Translations under genes and position numbers: made by a program | Shown here: piece after piece, positions 46,560 to 57,480 of the stretch | Layout: each line of letters opens with the position of its first letter | Position numbering within the stretch: the first letter of the stretch is position 1 | Assembly (NCBI RefSeq): GCF_030272615.1 | Contig: NC_081411.1 | Span: forward strand, 210,327,744-210,391,743 | Direction: 5' to 3' | DNA length: 64,000 nucleotides | From: Cryptomeria japonica | Taxonomy: Eukaryota > Streptophyta > Pinopsida > Cupressales > Cupressaceae | The notes under the pieces: model-generated | Told to the model about the DNA's origin: nothing | What the model saw: only the letters and a program-made list of their open reading frames with translations | The model's database searches: none

Positions 46560-47000
46560 CTCTACATGCTCTCTAAGGTTCTGTAAAATCTAGGTCATCA
46601 TCATACAATGTTTTCAATTCCTCAAATCCTAATACTGTCACTCTCATCTCTGTCAGCAAATTCCTTCTCCTACTCAATGCATTAGAAGATTTCTTAGATT
46701 TCCCACTTATATACTTCAACACAAAGGTGTAACTTTGCAAAAATTCTACCCATCTCATATGTCTTTGATTCAACTTACTCTGACTGTTCAAATACTACAA
46801 GGCTTGATGATTCGTATATAACACAAACTCCTTAGGAAATAGGTAATATCTCCACTTCTTCAAGGCTTGAGCTATGGCATAAAGCTCTTGATCATACACT
46901 TAATATCTCCTTGGAGAATCATTCAATTTCTCATTGAAATAAGTTACTGCTCTCTGTTCCTGACTCAAGACTGGTCCTATTGTTGTTCCACTTGCATCAC
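46560..47000 (-). pseudogene. Gypsy-1 RNase H remnant
   Basis: Minus-strand RNase H, with NQRHMRWVEFLQSYTFVLKY and SGKSKKSSNALSRR at 46573-46791, the conserved carboxyl end of gypsy RNase H. The usual ADALSRR core reads SNALSRR. Earlier parts at 46792-47000 are broken but keep LYAIAQALKKW-like order. Confidence 0.78.
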
Positions 47001-47089
47001 AATCCACATGAAATACTTTATTGAAATCTAGTAAAGCCAACATAGGTTGCTCAATCACTTTCTGCTTCAATAGTTTAAAACCTTTGTTT

Positions 47090-47860
47090 TCTTTGGTGGT
47101 CCACTTGAATTCCTTCTAATCTCCCCTCATGGACTCAATCATAGGGTTACAAATTGAACTGAAATTCTTGTTGAACTTTTGGTAGAAACTAGCAAATCCA
47201 TGAAATGATCTTACCCCTCCAATTCTTTCTGATGTAGGTCACTCAACAATTGATTTTACTCTCTCAGAATCCATCTTAAAACCAACCTTAGATATCACAA
47301 ATCCCAAATAGAGTAATTCTTCTTTCATGAAAGTACACTTCTTTAGATTTATTAACAACTTTTCTTCCCTCAACCTCTGCAAATTTTGTCTCAAATTCAA
47401 TAAATGCTCCTCTTTTGTCTAAATAAAAATCAGCCAAGTATATAATAACAAAATTACCCAATAATTTCTTGAATACCTCATTCATCAGCCTCATGAAAGT
47501 ACTTAGTCTATTAGTTAACCCAAAAGGCATCACCAGCCATTTATATAGTCCTTCATTTGTCTTGAATGATGTCTTCCACTCATCTCCTTCTCTGATCCTG
47601 ATCTAATGATATTCACTCTTGAATTCTATCTTTGTAAAGAATTTGGCTCTGCTCAAACAATCCATTATGTCATCCATCCTAGAAAAAGGAAACCGTTATT
47701 TCAATGTGATCTTGTTTATTGCTCTATAATCGATACACATTCTCCACTCTCCATTCTTCTTAGGTGTTAATATTGTTGGTATTGTACATGGGCTCAAATT
47801 TTTTCTAATCAAACCTTTCTTCAACGACTCTTGCACTTATCTATTCTTCTCTTTATTCTC
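47090..47860 (-). pseudogene. Gypsy-1 reverse transcriptase remnant
   Basis: Minus-strand gypsy reverse transcriptase. Recognisable parts are [75 protein letters not shown] and [11 protein letters not shown]. The catalytic YLDD box reads YLAD, losing one Asp. The order and spacing are typical of plant chromoviruses. Confidence 0.87.
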
Positions 47861-47959
47861 TATCAGTGTCATCTAGTGTACAACTTTGTTACACAAACTA
47901 GCTCTAGGAATTAGGTCCATGCAATTACTGATACTTGTCACAGGTGTAAATCCACTAGG

Positions 47960-48682
47960 CAACTCCATTAGTCTATCAACAAATCTTTTATCTCTTTCAA
48001 TTGTTCTTCTTCATGCTCTGGATTCTCAGTCTTCTTAAGAACTAAGGCAAAACACACATTCTCATGTCTCAATCTATCCAAGAATTTCCTTCCATCCACC
48101 AAACAAATTCTAGCATTCATATAGACTTCACCCTTCAAAGGTTCCTCCAAGGGAAACAAGGTTTGCTTCATCCCTTTGGCCATAATAGTGTATGTATTCT
48201 TCCACACATCATGTATTTCCTATCTATAAAACTACCAAGGTCTACCTAATGAAAAGTGACAAATATCCATAGGCATAATATCACACAAGACTTCATCATG
48301 ATAATTCCCAATTTCTAATTTCACCAAGCATTGGTTACTTACTAACAACTTTTGTTCATCCTGAATCCATGTTATCTAATAAGGCTTAGGGTGCTTCAAT
48401 ATTTCCAATTTCAACTTATTCACCATCTCTTCTAAAATAAGATTATCTGAACTACTACTATCAATAACAACTTTGAAGCACTTACCAGATACCTTACATC
48501 TGGTCTTGAACAAATTCTTTCTCTAGAAGGGCTCTTCATCTCTCCCGGTATGACACAAAGCTCTCCTCATCATCAACAGTTCTCCATTTTCTGATTTATT
48601 ATCTGATCCAGTGGGATTTTCTTCCATCACTGCTACTCTTCCGATATTCTTTGTCATCTTATACTTGAAATCATGGTGTCCT
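47960..48682 (-). pseudogene. Gypsy-1 protease region remnant
   Basis: Minus-strand retropepsin-like region. VVIDSSSSDNLILEEMVN replaces the usual DSGSSDN core, so the catalytic Gly is Ser. It continues to MPMDICHFSLGRPW, a typical protease end, and to the linker at 47968-48207 (MAKGMKQTLFPLEEPLKG). The zinc-knuckle part of gag is not visible to the right, where copia-D begins. Confidence 0.75.
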
Positions 48683-49916
48683 TGTTGGCAATTTGGTGGA
48701 ATTGATTATGTGTTGCATTGATGTTTTGTCACTGATGTCAACACTAGCTTTTTTGGATGTCTTATCGACACTCTTATGGTTCTGATAGGTTGTGTGGTTT
48801 TTGGTTGGATTGGATCTGGTATGATCTGGTACACTCTAGTATGATTTGGTTATGGAACTAGCTTATTCATGATACTCATGTTAATATTTAGTAAGTCAAT
48901 TTTTGTCTAGTAATCAGATGCTATCCTGTTTGCTTGGAAGCTTGGCTTATGGTTCCAACGAGGGTTTCACCAGCAGAGCTTTATTGAAGATCTTTGGTGA
49001 TATGCATAAGTGGTGTTTGTGTGGCTTCTAATGGAGATTCAAGATATTGTTGGTGATCATGTTCGGGACTTGGTGGATGGAGATCATTTCTTTATCGTCT
49101 GGACCTATATTGGGTCCCGGTTTATCTAGGTTATGGACCGACTTAATGTAACGTGTGGTTTGGACTTCTTGATACATTTCTAGGATGTCTTATGGGTTGG
49201 ATATTATTTGTTTAGTCTCTAGCCAACACATTTTTTAATTATGCAATTATTTTATTGTCTGGTGGCCGACCTTATTTTTTATAGTCAAGGGTTTGTATAT
49301 ATACGATGTAAGATCTCATTTTAGATCATATAGGTGGTAAGGACATGGATAAGTAATGAACAAATAATGTAATAATAATTCAGACAGAGGATTTGGTTAA
49401 TCATTAGTGATTGAGTTGGGTTTATGTAAGAGGATTTAGTCTTTTGATATTGAGCTTAACTAGAATTATACTCAAGCATAGGAGATGCTATCATTGCAGT
49501 TTATTGATTCTTCCAGATTGTAGTTTGGATTTCTATGTAGTTAGTGAAACTCCTTTTATGATGAGAAGTGTGCTCTAGGTTGTTGGCCTTCCTGCAAGTG
49601 CAGACCCATAAATTGTAATTCACATACTTACTGCAGAAGTATTATCTTAGTGTGGGTAGGTTTCCCACCATGGTTTTCCCCTTTACCAGGTTTTCCATGT
49701 ACAAATCTTGGTATCTTGTGGATGGTATTTATTCTCTGATTATTGTTTATGCTTAATTGGTTTAACTACTATTCTGGTATTTGGTTTAAGTATTTTGGTA
49801 TTAATGTTTTGGGTTTCAGTGTTAAAGTTTTAATTTCTAAATGTTCTGGTAATCTGTGATAGCTGATTCACCCTCCGCCCTCTCAGTTGTCTTCCTTTTA
49901 TTTGAACTGTCTAACA
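48683..49916 (+). repeat. Copia-D 5' LTR
   Basis: It starts TGTTGGCAATTTGGTG and ends GTCTAACA, 1,234 bp. It has no partner in the window, so the left edge rests on the TGTTGG start and on the end of gypsy similarity. It contains CCACCATGGTTTTCCCC and GGTTTTCCATGTA near 49669-49701, a motif shared with other LTRs here. Confidence 0.8.
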
Positions 49917-49918
49917 AT

Positions 49919-49930
49919 TGGTATCAGAGC
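49919..49930 (+). other. Copia-D primer binding site
   Basis: TGGTATCAGAGC, the complete tRNA-Met primer sequence, two bases after the LTR end. Confidence 0.93.
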
Positions 49931-49972
49931 CTGGTCCTCTCTATAAAAGCTTAACTACTTGAGGAAAATCCT

Positions 49973-50771
49973 ATGGCATCTAACAATTAAAGTTCATCAT
50001 GCGCATCTACAACTATTTTCTGAAGAGAAATTCCTAGGATTGATGGAACAAATTATAGGGTCTGGAAGATTCAGATGGAGACTTGTTTGAGATATCTTGG
50101 AAAAAATATTTGGAAAATCACAGAAACTAGGGTTACACCTTATAATCTGGAATCTGGCAATCCTCGAATGACAGGCCTAGATAAGGAGCTTGAGAATGAT
50201 TGTAGAGCTAGAGAAGCACTTTTGTGTGAACTATCTGATATGCAAATAATGGGACTAACTAACAAAGAAACTGCAAAGGCTATGTGGGACAAATTGGAGA
50301 CTCTTAATGAAGGTGTCCCAACTATTAAAACTACAAAACTTGATGGTTACTGGGTGAGATATGAGAATCTAAAGATGGAAGAAGATAAACGATGCTACTT
50401 TTATGGAAAGAGTTAATGAGATTGTTATGAGAATTCAATATTGAGGTGGATCTCTCAGTGAAGATGAAATAGTTTCTAAAGTTCTGAGAGCTTTACCATT
50501 GGCTTATAAGATGAAGGCTACTACGATTAATGAGTTGAGAACTATGGCTAACACTATTATTAACCATGATACTTTGGTTGGGAAATTATCTGCTTTTGAG
50601 CTTGAAGAATTTGGACCTTCTGGAGCTGTGAAGTTTGAACCTTCTTTTCATGCATCTACATCATCAACCGACAAGCAAGATTGGAAAAATTTGTATGCAA
50701 TAGAATTAGATGATATGAAGAGAGAAGATGAAGAATTTGAGCAAATTGAAGCCCCATTTCTAGAAGAGTAG
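49973..50771 (+). pseudogene. Copia-D gag remnant
   Basis: Gag starts MASNN at 49973. Parts in order are EIPRIDGTNYRVWKIQMETC, WKITETRVTPYNLES, DNKE-like region LTNKETAKAMWDKLETLNEG, YENLKMEED, a frameshift near 50400, VNEIVMRIQY, a stop, GGSLSEDEIVSKVLRALPLA and ELEEFGPSGAVK, ending at the stop 50769-50771. These are typical of the gag region of this copia lineage. Damage is modest: one early stop, one shift and one later stop. Confidence 0.83.
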
Positions 50772-50799
50772 CTAAGGGACTAATAAGAAGTAAGTATGA

Positions 50800-51660
50800 A
50801 GGAAAATAACCTTTTAAATGTTTTGCATGTAATAAGATAGGTCATTTTGCATCTAGATATCCTAAAAGGAATTCAATATTTGAGGAAAGAGCTAGAAGAT
50901 TTTTTAAGCCTAATCTTGATTATCAGAACAAACATAAGTACAAGAGAAACATAGACAAATCATTCTATATTGCTGATGAGGAAGGTGTGACTGATTCTGA
51001 TGATGAGCTGACACAATATTCTGGTAGTCATTCTGGCAATCGAAAGGAATGAATGTTCTTCACTATTAAGGAAGATGATCCGGTAATGGAAGGGAAGCAA
51101 CCTAAAGAAAAGACACTTGCTACTAAAATAGAAGACAAGGATGAATGGGTAATAGACAATGGATGTTCACATCATATGACTGAAGATAAAAATAATTTTC
51201 TATCTTTGTAAGATTTTGATGGTGGTATGGTTATATTTGGAGATAACAAAGCATGTATGATCAAAGGAAAAGGAACTATATCACTGGATGGTAAGCATAA
51301 CACTGAAAATGTTTATTATGTTGAAGGTTTAAGATATAATCTTTTGAGCGTAGGACAATTGGTGGATAAGGGATTTCAATTACAATTCAAAGATGGAGAA
51401 TGCAAGATTATTAATCGATCTCGATTGGAGATTGCAACTGGTACACAGACTAAAGGTAATATATTTCATTTGAATTCTGGTGACAAGGCATGTTTGATTG
51501 CATAGATTGATGAAAGTTGGCTATGACATAAGAGGCTATGTCATGTGAATTTTGATTGCATTGTGAAAATCAGTTCTACTAAGGTAGTTAGAGATATACC
51601 TAAGATTGTGAAGCCCCATAATCTGGTATGTAAGGAATGTAAAATGGGAAAATAGGTCAG
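50800..51660 (+). pseudogene. Copia-D zinc knuckle, protease and pre-integrase remnant
   Basis: The zinc knuckle reads CFACNKIGHFASRY, the last Cys being lost. The protease reads WVIDNGCSHHMTEDKNNFLS with an intact D-N-G centre, followed by MVIFGDNKACMIKGKGTISL and LRYNLLSVGQLVDKGFQLQF, ending at about 51505. The pre-integrase region reads HKRLCHVNFD...VCKECKMGK. After 51660 no copia similarity is seen. Confidence 0.83.
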
Positions 51661-53449
51661 AATTGACTGATCATTTGTTCGTATCCTCCTCAAATGTATT
51701 TTGTAGGAATTTTTATCTACAATATGTTGTTTTTGTTCTTGTTGTGTTCAAGTCAAAAAAGAAAAGATTATCAAAAGGATAAAATATTTGCAAGATTTGG
51801 TACCTTGCTTCAATAAAGTAACTTGTATGAATTTTCATTATACTCCACAATTTATCATGTGCCCTCCTCTGCTCGCTTTAGTTATCCAATATGGTAGTTA
51901 TCGATTTAAATTGACTTTTTGATAGTAGGAATGTTCATGTAAATTAACTTTTAATGACGTACTCCCTTTTAAGGAGATTATATACTAGTGTAATGCTTAT
52001 AAAAATATATGAATTTTTCAGTTATTCAGTAATTTTTTACTTTGCTTTTATTCCTTTCATATTATAGGCAAAGTTGTTATCATTAATTACATACAATCTT
52101 TACCCAGAAAAACTGAAAGAAAATGTTAGAGGGTCAAAACTTCCAGTCCAATTGAACTATTCCATTAATCTAAGAAGAACAATGCAATTTGATACATTGA
52201 CAAGTGACTAATTTTACACGGAGCTTTTATATATAATTCTCATTGAATTTCATTGTTTTAAAACATTTTTTAAATTTGTGTTTGTATTACATAATTAGCT
52301 TATATAAAGAGATATCCTTCTTGACACGCTTCTTTATAAGTGTCTCACTCACTTATTCTATATAATACATGTTTAAATCTGCACTCATCCAGTTCAAACT
52401 ATTAATAATAAAAATTAAAAATCATAAATTTATTAGTGCAAAATCATAAATTTATAAGTATTCAATTCAATCAATTAAGTTAGAACATACAACCAGCTAT
52501 TACCAATTTTAAATAAAACATTCAATTAAATCTATAATCATAAGTTTAAATAATCCATAAATGAAAACATTACATCCACTCAATCTATGGATACAACACA
52601 TAAAATAAGAAAGTGTGTGTGAAGCCTTGGAGAAAGAGAAACAACACATAAAATAATAAAGTGTGTGTGAAGCATTGGAGAAAGGGAAAAAGAAACAGGA
52701 AAGTGTGTGGTAACTAGTGGTTGCACTGTTGTGTGCAGCACAAAGAAAAGGAAAATAATTTTCGGAACAGAAAAAAATAGGGTGTAGAGTTTGGGCATAA
52801 AATTGGTCTTTAAATCTCATTGAAACTGGATGAAGAATTGTAGAGATGCTGTAAATAGCTCTTGATAGTCAATTAATTTGCATTGTATTTATTAGTATTG
52901 CATTGTTCTTGAAACTTGGCTGCAACTTACTAGTTTATTTACCATTGAGCTGATCTGATAATATAAGATCATCTTGCATTGATTAATATAAAACACGACT
53001 ATTCATTTTTGTGCACGTCTGTTTAAAAAGAAAATAATATATTTATATTTCTATGAAAGGTGGGTAGATACTAAAGAAATTAGAAATATTAATACTCTTG
53101 CAACAATGCATAGTAATTAGAATTTATTTATTTGGTAATAAATTTGAATAAAAAGAAAAGAAACTAAAAATCCTTAATACTAATAGCTGTGGATTCTACC
53201 TCCTTTTCTTTTCGTTAATGCCGTCTAATGTGAAAGAACACGCAATACATTATAAAATAGAGACCATTCACAGGAAAATCAAATAGAAGCAATATATTTG
53301 AATGGTGGTCACACCTATTTATCCATATGTTAACAAATCGTCATAGCTGTCTAGAAATGCATAAGACCAATTTTTTTTTCTCTACTGAATTGCTCGGTCT
53401 TATTTGGCTCTACTGAATTGCTCTACTAACGCATTGAATAGGGTTAGGG
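51661..53449. other. Low-repeat AT-rich region
   Basis: No transposable-element coding sequence and no supported gene. The only structure I see is the 48-bp tandem repeat listed separately. The open frame at 52509-52820 on the minus strand is largely produced by that repeat. Confidence 0.4.
52594..52690. repeat. 48-bp tandem repeat, two units
   Basis: Two adjacent near-identical units, 52594-52641 and 52642-52689, each containing CAACACATAAAATAA and GTGTGTGTGAAG. They differ by a few bases. A third partial GTGTGTGG follows near 52703. Confidence 0.8.
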
Positions 53450-53534
53450 TTGGAGGTGGGCGATGCTGGATTGTACACCAATACTCAGATTGTTGGGTGC
53501 TGCAAATATAATTCTTCTCCTTTTTCCATTAAGG
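53450..53534 (+). other. Possible exon ending at a donor-like site
   Basis: An open stretch (VGDAGLYTNTQIVGCCKYNS) ends in ATTAAG/GTAATG, which fits a plant 5' splice site. No start codon, family or partner exon can be assigned with confidence. A later stretch at 53994-54051 after TTGTAG reads SQTICNPSPGLDCVQWDASS and stop, and might be a last exon. Purely suggestive. Confidence 0.2.
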
Positions 53535-54092
53535 TAATGATTAAAGAAACAAAGACAATTCATAAGGAACGAAGGTGTTACATTTCATTTATGAAAGTAA
53601 CTTTTTTGTTGAGATGCAACATGTATAACCATTTTGGAGAGATGTAATATTAGTTAAATTATAATTAATAATGAGAATTTGTCAATTACTTGCAAAACAT
53701 AACTACTAATTTAGTAGACAGCAAAATGGACATTAAATTTATTCAAAAATCAAAATATTAACTTATATTAGGAAGCCTCTGGACTTAATAATAGTTCATA
53801 TCAATGAAACTGGGAGCTTCTAATTCTAGACTGGTTTTAAACAATTTTATTATTATGTTAGATTCTGAAATATCAGTATAATCATGTAATCAATCTTATC
53901 TGTATGACCATTAACTTATCTCATGGTTGCCATTATTGTTATTGACTCTTTTACCTGATTTTGCATGAATCCTTGTAGAAGCCAGACTATTTGTAATCCC
54001 AGTCCAGGTCTGGACTGTGTTCAATGGGATGCCTCTTCTTAAATTTAGATTGTTATTTTTGTGGGAAGATGAGGAAATGCGTTAAAGACAAC

Positions 54093-54464
54093 TCAACGAA
54101 AATGAGAATGATTTCTGTTTTTATAGCACATTATGCAAATATTAGTGACCGTAGATACTAGAATTGGATAAGTTAATTGTTGGCGTAGCTTAGGCGTTCG
54201 GTTTAATCTTATAATCTCCAATTCTTCTTCCAGCCACTCTTTGTGACTATTTTGCATCTCTGCCTTATAGAGAGTTTCAGTTACTATGATTGAGTCTAAA
54301 AAGACTTCAATAGTTTGAGGGTTGCAGGTGAATTTGATATGGTTTTGATTGAATGCTTCCTTTTTCGAGCATTTGCTTGGAGTTTTTGTCCATGTTATGT
54401 GAGATGATCCCATGGTTAACGGTCTTGTTGAAAGTTGATTACCTTCTTTCTCACTCGTTTTCAT
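54093..54464 (-). CDS. Open frame of 123 codons, unknown function
   Basis: Minus-strand frame with an ATG start (MKTSEKEGNQLSTRPLTMGS) and a stop, and no family resemblance that I recognise. It is hydrophilic, with an acidic-helical part (SHKEWLEEELEIIRLNR). It lies in the low-repeat island. It could be a host exon or a chance frame. I favour reporting it only because it is the longest non-transposon frame here. Confidence 0.2.
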   Translation of the reverse strand: MKTSEKEGNQLSTRPLTMGSSHITWTKTPSKCSKKEAFNQNHIKFTCNPQTIEVFLDSIIVTETLYKAEMQNSHKEWLEEELEIIRLNRTPKLRQQLTYPILVSTVTNICIMCYKNRNHSHFR

Positions 54465-55331
54465 ACTTATTTAAACTTTAAAAGAAGTTGAATATAAATT
54501 AATTGTGTAAACTGAATCTAGCAAACTCAAAGACGGTTCTCGTGTTGTAAATCCTATAAGTATAGATCTGCAAGCATGGGCATATTTTTATGAGAGAGCC
54601 AAACACTCGATGTATTCTCATGGTTTAGATCCTGTAGCGGTATTGACAGAGTGAATAATTGATTTTCCTCTTTGGTAAGGCTGCAGAATTGTGATGTAAG
54701 AGTTATCATTTAATATGTTGTAGTGTCCTTAAAGACACAGATTATGATGACAGTGCTTCAGATGAAAGTATTTATGTATTTTTAGATCCGAATATGGAAT
54801 TTGAAGTTACAATGAAGTCAGGCTGTTTCTCTATTCAATATATTTTTATTTCCAAATGTATTGGGCATTGTATGTATGCACACGCAAAATTTTGTTTTCT
54901 ATTTATAATATTTTTTCTTTTGTATTTTATACTACACATCTCAGCCTTAGTAACCAAAAAAGCCCTTCTAAATCCAACAAGAAAGAAGGAATTGCCTTTT
55001 ACTTTTACAACAATGGTGTAGCCTATCCTTATATTGTATATGTTAAAAGGAGCATATCTTATCTATGTGGACCTTTTGGAGAGTTTAGGCATTGCAAGTA
55101 ATTCGTGTGTATAACTAAATGATTGGAAGGTGGATGTTTTGAGACTCTTCGCCAAATTCTCTCCCAATTTATATTTTCTTTTATCCAATTTTTAGGTGTC
55201 GTGTGAGTACCAAAAATATGGATGAGCTTTAAATTTTGGCCCTTTAAGCAATAGGGGTTGAGTGGTGGGTGGATGAAAGTGAGCACATATAAAGTGTTCA
55301 AGCCTAGGCTTGCATGAAGACTTTAAACAGA

Positions 55332-55409
55332 ATTTCAACTATACATGAAAACTTTTTACTTATTGTGTCCATTTCAACTATACATGAAAACTTTTTACTT
55401 ATTGTGTCC
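55332..55409. repeat. 39-bp perfect tandem duplication
   Basis: Two identical adjacent 39-bp units, 55332-55370 and 55371-55409, each beginning ATTTCAACTATACATG. Perfect identity implies a recent duplication, in contrast to the decayed elements around it. Confidence 0.92.
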
Positions 55410-55793
55410 AAGTATGAATGGAAATTTGTAAATTAAACAAGTGAAGTGGTTGATTCGTTATCACCATTTGTTAGCTGTTTATAATAAAGTTTCCCTTACT
55501 TTACTTTAGATGAGAAAACTTATCTGCAAAATTGACAGTGAACAAACTATGACAACTTGGAGACAGTATAAGGCGTATATTCAATGGCTCTCAGCTTGTT
55601 ATTAGTTCCTGCCCGCAGGAAACTATAGGGGAGGCTTTCTCCACTAACTAGTGATTAAACTGTCTAGAAGCAACCAATCAGAAACTGCTTTCTTTCTATG
55701 TTATTATTTGTATTTATTTTAATGTCATTCACTAAAAGATGAAAAAATTTTAAACCTAAAATTTATCTAATTTATTTTTGTCTTATTTCTTAG

Positions 55794-56012
55794 GACTAAA
55801 ACTGTTAGGAACAGATTGTCAGATGAGTAATGTGAATTACGATAAGAGAGAACGCACATTCCCCAATGTCACTGGCAGTATATTGCAGGAGCTGATGGAA
55901 TCCAACGCTAAAATGGGTGTTGAGCTGTCATGTCAAATAGCTGTGCACTTGCAGCCAGGTTATAGCCACAACATTAATGTGTCAATATATAGACGTTCAA
56001 GAGCAATTCTAT
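55794..56012 (+). pseudogene. Possible host exon cut by LINE-2
   Basis: An open reading preceded by a pyrimidine-rich TTTTGTCTTATTTCTTAG acceptor-like site. It reads LKLLGTDCQMSNVNYDKRER, then TFPNVTGSILQELMESNAKM, GVELSCQIAVHL and SIYRRSRAIL. The family is not recognised. The frame runs directly into inverted LINE-2 sequence at about 56012, so if it was an exon the LINE interrupted it. Confidence 0.35.
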
Positions 56013-56017
56013 CTCTT

Positions 56018-56786
56018 AAGGTGATATTTGACATATTGGAGTTTCTTCACAAAGACAAACATAATTGTGCCTTAAGCAGGGTCACCCTCTCTCCACCTCT
56101 TAGCCACTAAATCGTGCAAATAAGAGTTCCGAAGCCACATAAGCTGAAATTTAAAAGGAGGATTCTTAGGGCCAGCCAAAGAAGATAGGAGACAAAAAAC
56201 CTATCAACCATTTAGAGACCGCCTCATGTCCACTCCGTCTATTGTTCCAATTGAAAGTCCCCTCAGAAGGCTTGACATCCACTTGAGCTCTAAAAAGGTC
56301 AGAGGATGGACCTAACCTAGGCAGCTGCCCTCTTTTCTCATCCAAACTCAATACAGAATTAAAATCCCCACCTAAAATCCAAGAAAGATAAGGAGTACAT
56401 GACCAGACATATCTTATGTGAGTGCAAAGCTAGATTTTACCATGGATGTCAATTGGAGCATAAACATTAGAAAGTAGAATAGTCTAACCGGAATCCAAAG
56501 AAGTAGCAACCATAGAAATAGAAGAATGGCTGAAAATCCACCATAGGGGAGCAATTTTGCGTGGATCCCAAAAAAGCACCAAACCTCCACAATTACCCTA
56601 AGAACCAATGCACTGACATTGACCAAAATACCAAATATGAGAAGCATAGTGAAGCATGTCATCAACAGAAACCTTAGTCTCCTGAATACAGAAGATGTCC
56701 AGAGAACTAGCTGCAATCAAATTATGAATAGCCTTTTGTCGAGGGAGGCTGTTCAACCCCCTAACATTCCAAGAAAGAACAATCAT
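56018..56786 (-). pseudogene. LINE-2 ORF2 endonuclease remnant (inverted)
   Basis: Minus-strand start of ORF2 at the ATG complementary to 56784-56786: MIVLSWNVRGLNSLPRQKA, then DIFCIQETKVS. This is the apurinic-like endonuclease start with its Asn and Glu residues. Later parts are GGDFNSVLSLDEKRGQLP and TFNWNNRRSG, then FGWPKNPPFKFQLMWLRNS and VKKLQYVKYHLKR, where the element breaks. Stops occur near GS*GNCGG and SG*TILLS. Confidence 0.83.
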
Positions 56787-56794
56787 TGCGAAGG

Positions 56795-57480
56795 TTAGGA
56801 GAAGTGAAGATCAATGGGCTTGACAGCTCCAGATTCCACTAACAAATCCCCAGTAGATTTAATCTTCTCCTGGTCCTTCTTATGACCACCTTTAAAAGAA
56901 TTATCAAATGAGACTTTCTTATGAGGGCGTTGTTGCAAACCCAAACCCAATGACGAGCCTTGCCCCTTGCCAACCAACAACACCTCCTTAGACAAATCCA
57001 TCATAACAATGTCATATTGTAAGTCAATGGAAGCATAGGGAGCCCCCAACACAAGGATAATAGAAGATCCATCCTGTTGCAGTCCAACATACTGACTCAT
57101 AACAGGGAGCGTCTATTCCTACACAATGTCCATACCTACTCTAGGTGCCCCGAAAGAAACATCAATTGGAATCCCTTCTTCGAAGGTCATATTGTCTAAG
57201 ACCTAAAAATGATTAAAGTTGTCATCAGTCTACCTGTCTGTAAAGGATCTCTTTTGGCCTCTCCCCTTGGCACGAGATTTGACAGGCATGAAACCATCCT
57301 TATTTGGGCCATTTTCTTGCATAGGGGACCTACCTTTATCTCCTTTATCCACCTTTGGACCTAAAGGAGGAGGAGAGACACCAATAGAAGAACCAACATT
57401 TTTTAGAGATTCATATCTCTTCCCCGTTAGCTTTGACTTGTGAGGCTTGTCAATTTTATTCTGCTCTTTTATCTAAAGAC
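56795..57480 (-). pseudogene. LINE-2 ORF1 carboxyl end (inverted)
   Basis: Minus-strand frame ending at 56795, eight bases before the ORF2 start, as expected for ORF1 and ORF2 of a LINE. It is rich in Gly, Lys and Ser (GKGQGSSLGLGLQQRPHKKV, KSRAKGRGQKRSF). The nucleic-acid-binding amino part and any zinc knuckle are absent. Two or more stops lie between 57110 and 57230. It ends at the inversion junction near 57480. Confidence 0.65.

Larger units (their letters stand above)
45343..48682 (-). mobile_element. Gypsy-1, chromovirus-type Ty3/gypsy element, main part
   Basis: Minus-strand gypsy element, cut on the left by copia-F and on the right by copia-D at 48683. The order on the minus strand is protease, reverse transcriptase, RNase H, integrase, chromodomain (the last at 30330-30687), which is the Ty3/gypsy order. 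Gag and the 5' LTR are missing, presumably lost beyond the copia-D boundary. Every domain has stops or altered catalytic residues. Confidence 0.88.
48683..51660 (+). mobile_element. Copia-D, 3'-truncated copia element
   Basis: Plus-strand copia with a 5' LTR (48683-49916), a full primer site, gag, zinc knuckle, protease and the start of the pre-integrase region. Similarity stops near 51656 after VCKECKMGK. Integrase, reverse transcriptase, RNase H and the 3' LTR are absent, so a deletion or recombination removed over half of the element. It cuts gypsy-1 on its left. Confidence 0.88.

Noticed and set aside
52509-52820. 103-codon minus-strand frame with repeated Cys/Phe segments
   Set aside because: Produced by the 48-bp tandem repeat. 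No family resemblance.
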